DNA of 64,000 nt from positions 1,612,001-1,676,000 of the forward strand of contig JAIUCV010000103.1 in the NCBI GenBank assembly GCA_026724425.1. The letters run 5' to 3'. Every line of letters starts with the position of its first letter. Within the stretch, counting starts at the first letter, position 1. A program made the position numbers and the translations under genes. Below the pieces are notes generated by a model. The model made no database searches and was not told the origin of the DNA. It saw only the letters and a list, made by a program, of their open reading frames with translations. Source of the DNA: Erythrophleum ivorense (lineage: Eukaryota; Streptophyta; Magnoliopsida; Fabales; Fabaceae). Below, in pieces: positions 38,979 through 51,386 of the stretch.

Positions 38979-41627
38979 GTGATGTTTCGATTCTTGTCAA
39001 GCATGCGCATGCTAATGTATAATATTCCCTAAGAAGAATTGGTAAACTAGGTGTGCGACTTATGGTTTAGAGGGTTGAGGAAGAATGCTAGCACGATCTA
39101 TTTTTAGTTGGAGATGCTGGGGTAGCTTTAGGATAAATATACTTTCAGTTAAGTGTTTGTTTCATATACATGTCTTTAATCTCCAGGACCTTTGATGATC
39201 GTTGAGGGGTCAAGTTTATATGATAGGGGTTAAATGCAGCAAGAACTTTGGGTGACGAAAAGGGACCAAGCGCATCAATTTATATGAGATTAAGTAGGAA
39301 AAATTAAAAACTAGGTGAATCTGTCTCAGCAATTCTTCAAGGAATCCCGTCGGAGTGGAATCTAATAGCTACAAGTTGGAATTTTTTAGCTCAGTTGACA
39401 TGTATATAAATGAGAATAACGTCCTGGTATCGTTCATAATTTTCGCTCCTATCAAGCACGTGAGAGGGGGAGGGGAGGGTTAGAATGTTGTCGTTAGATC
39501 TTTTATCGTCATAAATTAGTATCAATTGATGATAGTTAAAGCAAAACATTTGTTATGTTTAATCTCTAAGAAAATTGAATGATGATCTGAACTCTCCTTC
39601 TGTATACTGTATAATTTCCATCAACCAAGATTTTTGGAGAATTGTACTTTAGGTCAGCTTTCAAGTTGGATTTTCCTGAAGTGGTTTGCTAGAAATTTCA
39701 AAATTTTTAATCAGGAGATTCGGAAGACATAGTATGCCTTTGGCTTTCAGTCAAATATTGTAGAAAGTGCCTTGTTGGCTGCTTTTGCATAAGAAAGTAT
39801 ATGTTTTATTGGTTTATGCACTGTATAACTAGTAATTATGACCTAGAAACAATATGCTGGTTGGGATAATTGTGAATCAGTTTTGCTATGTTGGCTTTAT
39901 TTTTCGGTTGGCTCTCATTTTTCTCCTTTTTCCGTTTCAATTGCAGGTTAAGTCGAAGTAGGATAGGGGGTGACCAGGTTGAATCACAGATGAATTCGTA
40001 GCGGCTAGCTCTTGTCATTTCTTTCATTCCCTCCTTCCCATTGAATGTCTTCTTGACTAAACAAGAACTTTAGAGCTTCTTTTATTTCAAAATATATGAG
40101 AATTATGTCATTTTTCTTTAAATTTTGCTCTGACCTATTTTGTTTTCATGCTTATTTTATTGACACGACACGTCTCATATCGTTGTCCATTAACATCTAT
40201 ATAGAAGTACTGATTTATTTTATAAATGCCAAAGCTTCGCATATGAGACGAGTTCTTAATCCTATTGCCAGAGTGTTATAATTAATGGGACTACCATCTT
40301 CAATTTGACGATGACTTGATCTCTCTCTCATCATGGATCTTGGATCTCCAACATAGCATTGAGTCACCTGTGGCATATGATGATTCTTATGTAAGTTCAT
40401 AATATATAACAAGTTACCTATACCATAAAAATTGGTCCCGAGTCAATCTTTCTGAATGACATCAATATTTAACGGCAAGCTAAGCTTCAGACATTAAAAA
40501 TTCTTTAAATTTATGACCTTAAAGACGGAAAAGTTATTATTCCAAAGGAAAATTAATAAGAAAAATAACATATTTATATAAACTACATCAAGGTAGTCGA
40601 TGAAAAATTATTTGCATCTATCAAGTAAATAAATCTCTAAATTCGGTTTAATAAAAGCATAATAGGTGCAAATGTGATGTTTAGTTATTTCTTGATAAGT
40701 TTCATGGGTTCATTAATGTGAACATGTTTACAAAAAAAAATTAAAATGATGCAAAATCAATCCCAAAAAAAAATGTTATTGAAAGAGAAGGGGTTTTCTT
40801 TTTCTGCAAAATTCAAATGCAAATAACCAGAGGTTCAAAAAATTTCCATTTTAATAACTTTTTCCACTTCATTGATTATAAAATGGGCATCACTATATAT
40901 GAACCCGCAGCCCATTTTTCCATGGCAAATTCGTTGCCTTGTTGTAACCAACCCGCAAATGAAATAACATTAGAATGGAAAATTATAGAACTAACCGGTT
41001 AACCATCAATCATTGCTCATCATATCTTATAATGAAGGCGCAATATAGGAAGTAGAATAATCTGCGAAATAACGTGTACAGAAATTTGAAAGTGACCCAG
41101 CAACCACTAGCTAGCTTCCTTCAAGCTTACTCACAACACCCAAAAAGATTTTTAAACTTGACAGACAATGAACCGATCTTCCAATATCGTCAAGACCCTT
41201 GTCACGTTGTCAGCATCCCAGAAAACGATTGACATAAAAACCTTGTACAAGGTGAGAGACGTATCTAGTTAAATTTCTCAAGTTCGACAAGGCAACCGCA
41301 GCAATTAGGTAATTAGCAGCAGCTGAATAAAAGAAAGGTAACGCTTGTGACAAAAGCAAAGTTATCCCTTCCTCCCTACTCAACAAGATGCAAAAAAAAG
41401 CCCCATCAGAACAGCTACTATCGTCAAAAACCCAATACACCTATGAGAAGGATGTAATTTTACTGCTGTGTCGCCCAAAGGAGAGAAAAGGAAATCAAAA
41501 GATGCCCCCTGAAGTACTTCATCTTCGTCCTTTCTTACCACCTCTTGTTCAATTTTCTTCTCCAGTCACAACTCAAACACAGGAAAATCAACCTTCCGGT
41601 CACAAATTGTCCCAAGGAACCAAGAGG
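38979..41627 (+). other. SEC61 gamma 3' region and spacer to the DUF579 gene
   Basis: The first kilobase is likely a 3' UTR intron (GTGATG ... TTGCAG at about 39946), then a short 3' UTR exon. The rest is AT-rich. The frame of the next gene is open from 41388, so this spacer includes its possible leader. No other gene seen. Confidence 0.4.
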
Positions 41628-42524
41628 ATGAGCCTTACTAAAAAGGAACTCATCCCCATACTTGTTCTGATTCTTTCAGTCATGTCAATCCTTAGACTTC
41701 TGAGCCTCATTGTGAGTACTTCATCTTCTTCCCGTGGGCTATCTCGTCTGTCTCCAGGCCTTCAACACAGTAGAGTCGCCCTACATGCACCTGCAACTGC
41801 ATCTTCAAAGAAGCCTACAAGACCTCCCAGCATCACCAACCTAACGAAAAAGGAATTCAAAGTCTTATCAAGTCTCATTGCCGACAAATCCCCCTGTAAC
41901 CTCCTTATATTCGGGTTTCAACCCCAGTATCTTACCCTCTCTTCTATGAATGCAGCTGGTTGCACTATCTTCCTCGAGGATGACCCTGATAAGATAAGCA
42001 AGCTAAAAGTTGACTCGAACAACACCCGAATATACAGATTTGAGTATAACACGCCAGCAAAAGAAGCTTATGAACTGCTCAAGGACGCGAGGCAGAACCC
42101 AGCCTGTGCACCCACTAACCCCAAAATGCTTCGAAAATCAAAATGCAAGCTTGCATTGAAGAATTTACCGGCAGAAGTGTACGGAAAGAATTGGGATGTC
42201 TTGTTAGTAGATGGACCCAATGGGGACTCGCCGGAGTCCCCAGGCAGGATGGCACCCATTTACACTGCTAGTGTCCTGGCTAGAGCTGGAAATATCTCCG
42301 ACGTGGTGGTACACGATGTAGATCGTACCATAGAGAAATGGTTTTCTTGGGAGTTCCTCTGTGATGAGAATTTGTTGCATTCCAAAGGGAAATTGTGGCA
42401 CTTCAGGATAGATCACTTCAATTCCACAAGATTCTGCACTGAGGAAAAACATGCCACACAGCAGCAGCATTCTTTTCGTGACAGAGATAGTAAGATGAAC
42501 TCAATGGATCCCAAAAGCCAATGA
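41628..42524 (+). CDS. DUF579 protein, IRX15-like (Golgi cell-wall polysaccharide methyltransferase family)
   Basis: DUF579 proteins include IRX15/IRX15-L (xylan deposition) and GXM methyltransferases that methylate glucuronic acid on xylan; they are Golgi type II membrane proteins. Starting at ATG 41628 the protein has 298 residues, matching the family (about 280-320), with a single membrane segment at about 10-27. Seen: SPCNLLIFGF (about 90-99), FLEDDP (117-122), a SAM-binding-type DVLLVDGPNGDSPESPGRM (VDGP 196-199), and VVVHDVDRTIEKWFSWEFLC. It most resembles the IRX15/At4g24910 branch; which substrate it acts on is not shown. The frame is open back to ATGs at 41502 and 41388; these would put 42-80 extra residues before the membrane segment, unlike relatives, so I treat them as leader. 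Confidence 0.85.
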   Translation: MSLTKKELIPILVLILSVMSILRLLSLIVSTSSSSRGLSRLSPGLQHSRVALHAPATASSKKPTRPPSITNLTKKEFKVLSSLIADKSPCNLLIFGFQPQYLTLSSMNAAGCTIFLEDDPDKISKLKVDSNNTRIYRFEYNTPAKEAYELLKDARQNPACAPTNPKMLRKSKCKLALKNLPAEVYGKNWDVLLVDGPNGDSPESPGRMAPIYTASVLARAGNISDVVVHDVDRTIEKWFSWEFLCDENLLHSKGKLWHFRIDHFNSTRFCTEEKHATQQQHSFRDRDSKMNSMDPKSQ

Positions 42525-43479
42525 GCATAATTCACCCTAAACAATTGCCACAGGATGATTACAGTTTGATGCCCTGGCAAATTTGTTTGAGGCAGCAACC
42601 CTGCCCACGATCACGGTTGCTTGCATGATCGTAAGTTCTTGGCAATTACAGATGAACTTAAACCATCATTACTACCTCAGCTAAATCAGAATGAAACAAG
42701 GACTGGTCAGCTGGTTCAGCTCACATATGGGCATGAGAGCAGCTCCAAGAAGCTGAGTCAAACCTGGCATATCTATTATTATTTTATAAATTTAGAGTCA
42801 TAGAATGATTGCGAGCTAATAGCTTTGCTATTCTTTTAGACTGAATATGATTGCGAGCTAATAGCACTGCTGTTCTTCTAGACTGAATGTACACAATTTT
42901 CAGCAATAAAACAAATATAAAATACTTAACTGATTTAATACAAAATTAGTTTTATCAACAAATAAATCTCTGAACTAGCCAGAACAAACTCACTATACTG
43001 TACACTACTGGATCTGCGGTGGTAACATTCCAGTTGCTCAATGAAAAAGAGGAACGTGTTACAAAGTAATGCCTGTCTAGGATTGTCAAATGCAGCAATC
43101 CCTACATCCAAAATCAGGCTGGTTGGCGAAAATGCAAAACACCTAATACGGCCATAAAATTTTGGTTGATCAATCACTATGAAAATTGATATTACAATAT
43201 GTTTAAGTAACAGGATAGGAAATGAGGCCAAATGGTCATTATGACCACAATCAGTTTGCAGATTCCAGACTAACAGCTTTCTCTCATTGCTCAATCCATT
43301 AACATATTTTACTGCAATATTACTTTGGGCACTTGTATGCACAGTCCATGAGGGCACTTTCTTCCCCGCATAAATTCACAGAAATACACCATGTTTTATT
43401 GTGCTGATTCCCTTCAGCCCCAATCCAGAGTTAAAAAATGCAGAAATGGGGCTCCCCAAACAAGCTGTCACCAGCAAAT
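42525..43479. other. Spacer between converging DUF579 and TITAN-like genes
   Basis: Holds both 3' UTRs and a 42-bp tandem duplication. The open frame at 42935-43357 (-) has no recognisable domain and lies within the presumed TITAN-like 3' flank. Confidence 0.5.
42805..42888. repeat. Tandem duplication of a 42-bp unit
   Basis: Two adjacent 42-bp copies (ATGATTGCGAGCTAATAGC ... GACTGAAT) with a few substitutions, in the DUF579 3' flank. Confidence 0.9.
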
Positions 43480-46400
43480 TCACCCACACGCATGGCCACC
43501 ATTATTATCCATCCGCTGCAAAGGAGAAAAAAAATAAAATAAAAGAAACAGATTTAATTATTTAAAAAATTAATAATTGAAATATCAATAAAGGGCGGCT
43601 CAGTGCACGATGCTCCTACTAGGTGGGGTCTTGGGAGGGTAGATGTATGCAACCTTACCCCTGTTTTTTACAGAGAGACTGTTTCTAGTTCGAACCCGTA
43701 ACTTCTAGGTCACTCAGCGACAACTTTATCATTGCGCCAAGACTCGCCCTCAATAATTGAAATATCAATGCAATGATAAAATTACCCTCCATTGCAGAAA
43801 CAAAAGCCTAAATTAAATTAGCAACCTAGGTTAGACCCATGGATTCTTCCACTCATTTTTACCCTGTTCAGAAGAAGATTAAGTATCCTGTAATTACAAC
43901 CCAAGGAAACTGTGTCTGCCAAAATAAGTAGCTTCAGATGTGCACATGTAATGGCAAAAGAAATGAACACCAACAAAAGATAAAATAAAGGCCCAAGGAA
44001 CATAATCATATATCACCCATAAATGTCAGATTACACTCCTATGAGAAAAAAAAGAAAAAAAAAAGGGGGGTGGGGGCAGGGGGAGTGAGGAACTGATAAG
44101 CATCTAACATTAAAGAATCTGGACCAATGATCCTAGAATCTATAGCATGAGATAAAACTCACCATTCTTTTACTAACATAAGGCTGTATCTTGCTTGCAA
44201 TCTCTGGTTCAACTTCAACCTTCAATAACTTGTGTTTCTCCCTCTCAAATTCCTTTCTGGATTCTTTTCTGCTACCGGATTGCCAGACTCTACCAAAATT
44301 AGGAAGCCAGTGAGCATCACACTCCTCCCTCACAGTCTCTCCCCTCTTCTCCATCTCCAGTTCAATCTTTCTTTTCTCTGCCCAAGCTGCTCCCACCCGT
44401 TTTGGATTCAACTTTTTAGAATTCCCAGACTGGTTCAAAGGGGAAACAAGATCTCCAAAGATAGGTTTAGCATGTATCTGAATTCCCTCAGTTGCTTCAA
44501 ACCATGGAGGAGGTGCCCCAGAATGAACATTCCCACCAGCATTTTCCATAGGCACTGAAGAGATTTGAGTGAGAACCTGCACACCTGAAAATGCAAAAGG
44601 AGCACGAGAAAAAATGTGTATATATATATATCATGAACGCAAGTTGAACACCGACTTCAAAACCTCTTCAAAATCACTGATCAACTTCTATGAGTTATTA
44701 TGCCTTAAAATGTTGTTAATATGGACAAATGATACTTTCTTACCGAATATACATATTCACTTGTCATGTACTTCACAACTTTGATGTTATAAAATGGAAG
44801 CAAAACAAATTATTAACAAAATTAAAGATGAATACCCTGATAACTGCTCTCTCTGCTTAACATTCTTCCATCCTTAGACACCTGGTACATTCAGTAAGGA
44901 TGCATTACTTTTATCAGCATTGGAAAGAAAAAACAAAACAAAACAAAACAAAAAACAAAAAAGAAATCAGATAGAAATAATACATGAAAAGGACAGGAAA
45001 CAGAGGAAGCAGAAAAGGAAATAAAATACTAATAAAAAAGTACAAGCATGAGATGAAAGAAAAGTATTAAAATATTCGATTCAGGGCATGAGAACTAGAC
45101 AATTAATCAGGAGAAACTCCATATGAGCCGATCTTTCAAACCAATACCATAGCCAGTGGTACTACCCAATCTAAAATAAGTCCTTACAAGAAATGGACTA
45201 CATGGAACTACCAACTATTGTTAATTTGAATAAAAAAGTGGAGGCACCAACTATTGATTGCTGATAAGTAGTCAGATTCTAATGATTAAGAGTTATCCAA
45301 ACTCAAAAAACAGATAAGGAACTTACCCCGTTACCACTGGAGTAACCATCATCTGACCATTGTCTACCACTACAAGGGAGAGCATGGCAACTCCTTTCAA
45401 CTAAGTCACAATACAAGCAAATAGAATATAAGACCCAACTTCAGGGAATCCTCTTTGTGATGTATATCTGTAAAGAATTTTGCAAAAGAAATTGAAGGTA
45501 CCATAGTCAGAATATGCATACCTGCAAGATCTTTCGAATGGAAAGAATCTGCACCAACGCATGTTTCTAAAGGTAGAGAAGAGGTATTATCATAAGATAA
45601 CACACAAGCATTGCTAACTCCTGAGATTCGTGAATTGGATACCTGATACTCATTTGTATAATATTGTAAAGGCAAAACATCATTTGAAGGATGTGATTTT
45701 ACAGAATGGGAATAAGTAATATCAAATTTATTAATATTTCCACAGCTGAGTTGATTATGGATATCACTTGAAGGTCCAAACACTGCTCCATGACATTCCT
45801 CACTCGACAAAACAGCTTCTTTTCGTAGGGTCATGCACTTCTTCTCCCACTGCAGTATTAAAAAAAAAAAAATTATAGATGATGAACAAATATATTCTAA
45901 ACCATACGAGGTGTAAAGGTTCAATGGTAACACATAATAATAAGATATAATCATATCCATTTAAAGGAATAAGGATGAGTAATGTACATAAAAACACTAC
46001 CTTGGCTACATCAGCGTCAGAAACCGTAAATGCTTCCAACTGATCCATGGCGCCACCATATTTCCAAAAAAATTGCTTCAGACTCCTTAAATGATTAACA
46101 CTCGCCAGGTGATTAATCGCATTAGCACTGCAATAAGAAGCTGCAGCCTTAATTACCATGGAAAGATCAAAAGCACATGCACAATTGGTCACTGACAGAT
46201 AATGCAGAATCCCGAAGATATATTAATTCAACTAAAGTAAGATCGCTGTGGTATCTGTGAAATTTAGCTTCCTGCGACTCCTCTTTTTTTTTTTCAATTC
46301 TAAATAAAAAAGCAGCCCCCCCTCCCCCCCCCCCCCCCCCCCAAAAAAAGAAAAAGAAAAAGTGGGGAATTTCGGAAGATAAATTCTCAGATAACTTGGA

Positions 46401-46861
46401 GCATTCTTTCCTTTACATGTAAACTACAACTTAAATGGTTAAAACAACGAAGAGCAATTCGTAATAAGTTCTGCGGCCCCAGACACAATCTGAATTATAT
46501 AAAAACTAAAAAACAGATTTAGGCATCCATACCAGGCAAAGGAACTACCGAGTTCGTCGACATCAGTATCGCAGAAAACGCACCAGAATCGATTGCGAGA
46601 AGCGTGTTCGGGGCTGAGAGGGGTAGGGTTTTTGAGGAAGAAGCAAATATCGGAGATTTTCTTTTGGAAGCGGGACAGGAAGGTCGAAAGGGACTTCTTG
46701 TGGTTAGGGAAGTACTTGTGTCGCAGAACTTGGTTGTGATTTAGATTGCAGACCTTGCAGAACTCGAATTCGCTTTTCTTCTTCGTGCAGCTATCAATGT
46801 TTCCACGCTTCCTAGATTCAATTTTAGGGTTTGCTTTGTTACTCTGCAATTGCTCCCCCAT
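43480..46861 (-). CDS. TTL: TITAN-like protein (TTL), zinc-finger nuclear protein
   Basis: The Arabidopsis homologue is a nuclear protein essential for endosperm and embryo development; its biochemical role is unclear. Seven minus-strand exons: 46861-46533, 46127-46001, 45849-45522, 45400-45327, 44881-44836, 44584-44163, 43515-43480. All have GT/AG ends and all phases agree, giving 453 residues. The fourth junction was solved by phase: acceptor TTAG at 45401-45402 is the only one that keeps RQWSDDGYSSGNG in frame. Two Cys2His2-like fingers are visible: EFCKVC...H48...H54, and FWCVFC (94, 97) with the CANAINHLASVNHL segment across junction 1. Further recognised: YGGAMDQ, GAPPPWFEATEG and AWAEKRKIELEMEKRGE. 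The ATG at 46861 is the first in frame. Confidence 0.9.
43590..43751 (-). mobile_element. tRNA-derived SINE (Au-like) with 18-bp target duplications
   Basis: A 162-bp insert in the last TTL intron. On the minus strand it starts GAGGGCGAGTCTTGGCGCAA, with an RNA polymerase III A box (TGGCGCAATGATAAAG) and B box (GGTTCGAAC), then GCATACATCTACCC and AGCATCGTGCACTG near the 3' end, as in Au-type plant SINEs. It is flanked by identical 18-bp direct repeats, AATAATTGAAATATCAAT at 43572-43589 and 43752-43769. Perfect duplications and intact boxes suggest a fairly recent insertion. Confidence 0.85.
46316..46342. repeat. Poly-C run in TTL intron 1
   Basis: Nearly uninterrupted C (one T) over 27 bp, close to the first intron's middle; a likely site of length error. 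Confidence 0.9.
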
Positions 46862-49800
46862 CACTGTACGGACCGTTCGTTTTGCTCTCCCTCTCTGTCT
46901 GCCTCTGCAATCTGAAATTTGTTGGGAACTGCTTCCAATATTTTACTGCTTCTACGTTTTTACGAGCGAAACCCAAACGACAAGACTGTAGTAGCAAGGA
47001 AAGTATAATAATTGAGCGGCGGTGCGTTAAACTTTGAAACGGCGAGCCACAATAGCGACTTGGAGGAGTAACAGGTCGTTTAACATTTTTTTTTTCTTTT
47101 GAGATCAGGTCGCTTAAGATTCTTTATTTCAAAATTAGATCACATTGCATTAATTATAAATTGAAATTAAAAAATAAAAAAGTTTTTAAATTAATAGATT
47201 TTTTTATAAAAAAATTATAGACTAAAACTCTATTTTTATCCTCTTTTTGAAAGGACATTTTTTAATTTAGTGATCATAGAATTATCTTTCAAATTTATTC
47301 CTTTATAAATAAAATATTTTTTAATTTAATTTCTTATAAAATTATCTTTTTCATTTAGTCTTTCATAAGTAAATGTTTTTCAATTTAGTCCTTTATAAAT
47401 ACAATAATTATCAATAATGTATTTCTATCATATTTATGAAATTAATAAAAGAATATTATTTATAATATATCAGAAAATATATTATATGTCATCACATCTA
47501 TTAATTTTATTTATAGTATAGTGATAAAAAATATTATTGATAATACAAATTTATTTGTGAAAATTTAAATTAAAAAATATTTTATTTCCAAAGCACCAAA
47601 TTGAGAAAATAATTTTATAAAAAATTAAATAAAAAATAATTTATTTATGAATGATCAAAATAAAATTTTACTCAAAACTTGTATATAATTTTTCATATCT
47701 TTATTATTACATTTTTAAATTAGAATATGACAAACATATAATTTTTTTTAGATAAGTGCATAATTCTCAATTAAATTATAAATATTTATTATATTTTAAT
47801 TAAAAATTATATATTATTAAATTTTTATTAAATAATACAATAACAAAGATATAAAAAATTTATCTAAACCATTCTGAATTCGAATTCCTAATTAACATCA
47901 CCATGTAGAGCTCTAGAATAACCAACCATTGCAATCACTTACTTGAACGTCAAAGTGTTTACAGGAGCTTACACTTTGACCGAAGAAAAATTAATGAGAG
48001 GCTTACACTTTGAAATATCATATTGAAAATCTTATACACTTCCAAGAACAGAAAGTGTAATTTACTTTTACTAATATATACAATCTATAGTTATTTTTTA
48101 TGGTTAATTTTTCTTACCAAGTTTTACACAAAAACATATTTTGAATTAAAAAAATAATTCGTATTAAACAATAGTTATTTTAAGGATATTAATTATACTT
48201 TTGAATTATTAAAGTTTAATAAAATCTAAATCTCCACATATTTTTTTTTTACGGGAGAAATAACATGGAACTTAAAAAAAATTGCGAGTTTGGAAGAATG
48301 AAGTGCAAGAAAATATATTTTTCACTATAAGAGAAAACATATAGTTAACTATGCTTTTGCGTTCCTGGATTGGCCTATTCTCCGTGTGAATCAATGAATC
48401 AATGTGATGCGACGGATTATACATATAGCAGCAAGCATAGAGGAAGCATGATGCATTATTTAAGGTTTTTGCCTGTCCCCTGAAGCTAAATTACAATTAC
48501 GGTAAGGCCCTATATAAAACCAACAAGCAAATATATACACATATAAAAGTCCACATGATCTGGAGATGCTACGTCAGATTGGGTGAGGGAATGAGGATAA
48601 ACATATATGTGGCCGCAGAACATGGAGGCCTTGCTCATCTCTTTCTTCGTATATTTCATGATGAATAAAGCCTCTCCCACAGCAATACGTACTAGCCAAC
48701 CCCCAATAATGGCAAAAGTGTGCTCCACAATCTCACATGGTGTGACTCTTTCAAGTTTTAGTCTAAATAGCATCTGAACTTTCCTACACTTCCAAAAGAG
48801 AGCCACCTTTTTCCCCTGATTGGTTAAGTGATTTGATTGAACTATCTTCATCATTCCATTTCCTTTTTCTTCTTTTCTGTGCCTAGAAAGAGATGGAAAA
48901 CAGTTCCATCGTTTATGGAAAATGTTATCCTCTCCCACCTCTCATGTCAGTGAACCTGAATCCTCACATGACAAGATGAACAGTCGCCATTATTCTTTTC
49001 CTCTCCGATTTTTCCAAAGTCATTCCCTAATGCGAACTGTAGCAGATCTCATTCCTACAACGTCCTATGAATGACCTAGCTGATAGCTAGATTTCCATCT
49101 TCTATATATTTCTTACAGAAGCTCTAAAGGGAATAATATTACTTTTTAACTGAATTAACGTATGGGAGACGAGTACAGTCTATTAATTCTCTTTGTATTT
49201 CAACTGTAATGCTTGATATTTGTTTTATTGTAGTTTAGACCAAAAAAAAAAAAAGAAGCATCGTAACTAATAGTTATGACTTTTTGAATCAGTGATAACC
49301 TTTTCCAGAAAACTGATACACGGTACTATGACAATTGGTGTGTCTATTCTAAGATGAGTTATAGAAAGAGATCAAAGTGTGACCTCACTATAACAACTAT
49401 AGCTTTTGATCTAATTAGCTTATATAACTATATTGAGCTGAGATTATATATACGTGCCAAATATACTACAATTGTCTCCTATAATTAAATTTACGAAATC
49501 ATAAGTACGCATGTTGGGTGCATATCGCTGCGATATAGATGAAGATTTCTTGTCTCGGATATTAACTGTGAAATAATTAATCTGAAGGATAAATATTAAT
49601 CTGGGCCTATGTTGGTTTTGTTTGTAAGCATCAGATGTGCATATATGACCCTCCACAACCCCAAGAAGAAACAGTATCCCCAGACTGTTATAAGCGGACA
49701 ACGTGAAAAGACAAATGTTAAGGTTTTGTCATGATGACTAGTTTGATGCCTCGGCAAACATGTCCTACATATATCTTTTTCAAGCTATTTCGACCCTTCT

Positions 49801-49878
49801 GAAAGAAATTGATTGTTCTTCTTAATTAGATTTCTATGATCATAACCAAATAAAAGGAAAAAGACACGGTATAACTCT

Positions 49879-49932
49879 AATTATACTGATCATGTGTCGG
49901 GGTATAATTACACTGATCATGTGTCGGGGTAC
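49879..49932. repeat. Tandem duplication of a 27-bp unit
   Basis: Two copies of AATTA(T/C)ACTGATCATGTG... that differ at two positions. Confidence 0.9.
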
Positions 49933-51343
49933 AATTTTTTATCTTGAACATGATGTGAATCACGAATATGGGATATGTTGTAATAATTTTGATTTTATAT
50001 AACTCAGTTGGGATTCACAAAACGGTTGTTGTTTAATTCACCATTAGATGGACAAGTGCACTCCTTTTGCATCATCAGAGAAACCGGGTCTTTCTATTTA
50101 TATTTCATATCCTCTTTTTCTGATATTGAGATTTCATAAGGGAAAAAGGTAAAGTTGAAGTGCTGGCAAACAAGAGCTTTGATTTTTATGAAAATTACTG
50201 ATGCTGATTCTACGATAAAGAAAACGGTAGGGGCCGGGTCGGTGGCATCCGGAAAGGGAATGAGAGCTCGTATTTTGTACGCTACATGCACAACTTATAT
50301 TCCGTGTCTAATTAATATGTCGAATTTTTTTATAAGATATAATACAATATTTTAAATTATACATAAACATTTTAGATTTTGTTACATGACGGTATGTGTA
50401 TTTGTAATCCATATTTGAGTTTATAGAAATTATAACAAATTATTTATGAGTCGTTACATAACATTTTAAACATTTAAGTTGAAAAAGTCATTGATGTGAT
50501 ATATGTTAAAGTTTTTATCATTAAGAAATCAGGAGTTTGATCTTAGCCGTCCTTGGTTCCTCGAGGAGAAAGATGAGATTTTACTATAAACATTGTGTCC
50601 AAAGAGAAGCTGAACCAACGTTAATGTAACAACAAGCAGGAAGCATCGTTTTTGTAAAAGGACAGGAGAAACGTTGTTTTAAAGCAAGTAGTTGGTAGTA
50701 GGGAGCACAAGTGGTAGAAAATAATGTTTGGATCTTCCCAATTAGATATCGCAACATACAAAAGATTTTATGAAAGCAGATTGATAAGCAGGGGGCTACA
50801 TAGTTAACTGATGAAGATTGCGACTTCACGCCTTCCTTTGTGTTTCTAAAATGTACTTTTCACAAAAGTCTAAGATCTGCCCCCACAAGATATTGTTTTC
50901 AGTTTCATAATAATAGAATCAAAGTCGCTGTATTATTATTTTGCCAAGCCCTTTGCACGTTAACTGTATCTGAGTATTATGTTTACAAGAGGTTCTTGAA
51001 AAAACGACTTTGGAAGGATCAATCTGAGTCTAAAATAACACTGTTCAGTGATGCTAGCTCTGATTGATGCTTTCATAGTCAGTCGGCAATCCTATCCAGA
51101 AAATGTTTTTTCATTTTCTATTTGGGAGGCAGACATGGATAGTGGATGTTTGGTGTGTGATGAGCAAAAGTTGGGAAGTTGAATACAAAAGGATACAGCT
51201 AAATGTACAGTGTCTTGTTATTAGTGCTATTACTTACTTTTTGTTCTGATTCATTTGTTCTATCGTCATCAGAGTTCCCAACTTGACCTTGTAATCCCCC
51301 CAATTTTGTTGACTCGTTTCATCAGTGGAAAACAGCGAATGGA

Positions 51344-51345
51344 GA

Positions 51346-51378
<33 letters not shown>

Positions 51379-51386
51379 CATATATT
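51344..51386. repeat. (AT)n microsatellite with ACAT interruptions
   Basis: A TATATA run flanked symmetrically by TACATA on both sides. Confidence 0.85.

Noticed and set aside
44232..44558. Plus-strand frame within TTL
   Set aside because: Antisense shadow of TTL exon 6.
48510..48938. 142-codon open frame on the minus strand in the 47-52 kb spacer
   Set aside because: It opens at GTG, the first ATG leaves about 114 codons, and there is no domain or codon bias of a gene.
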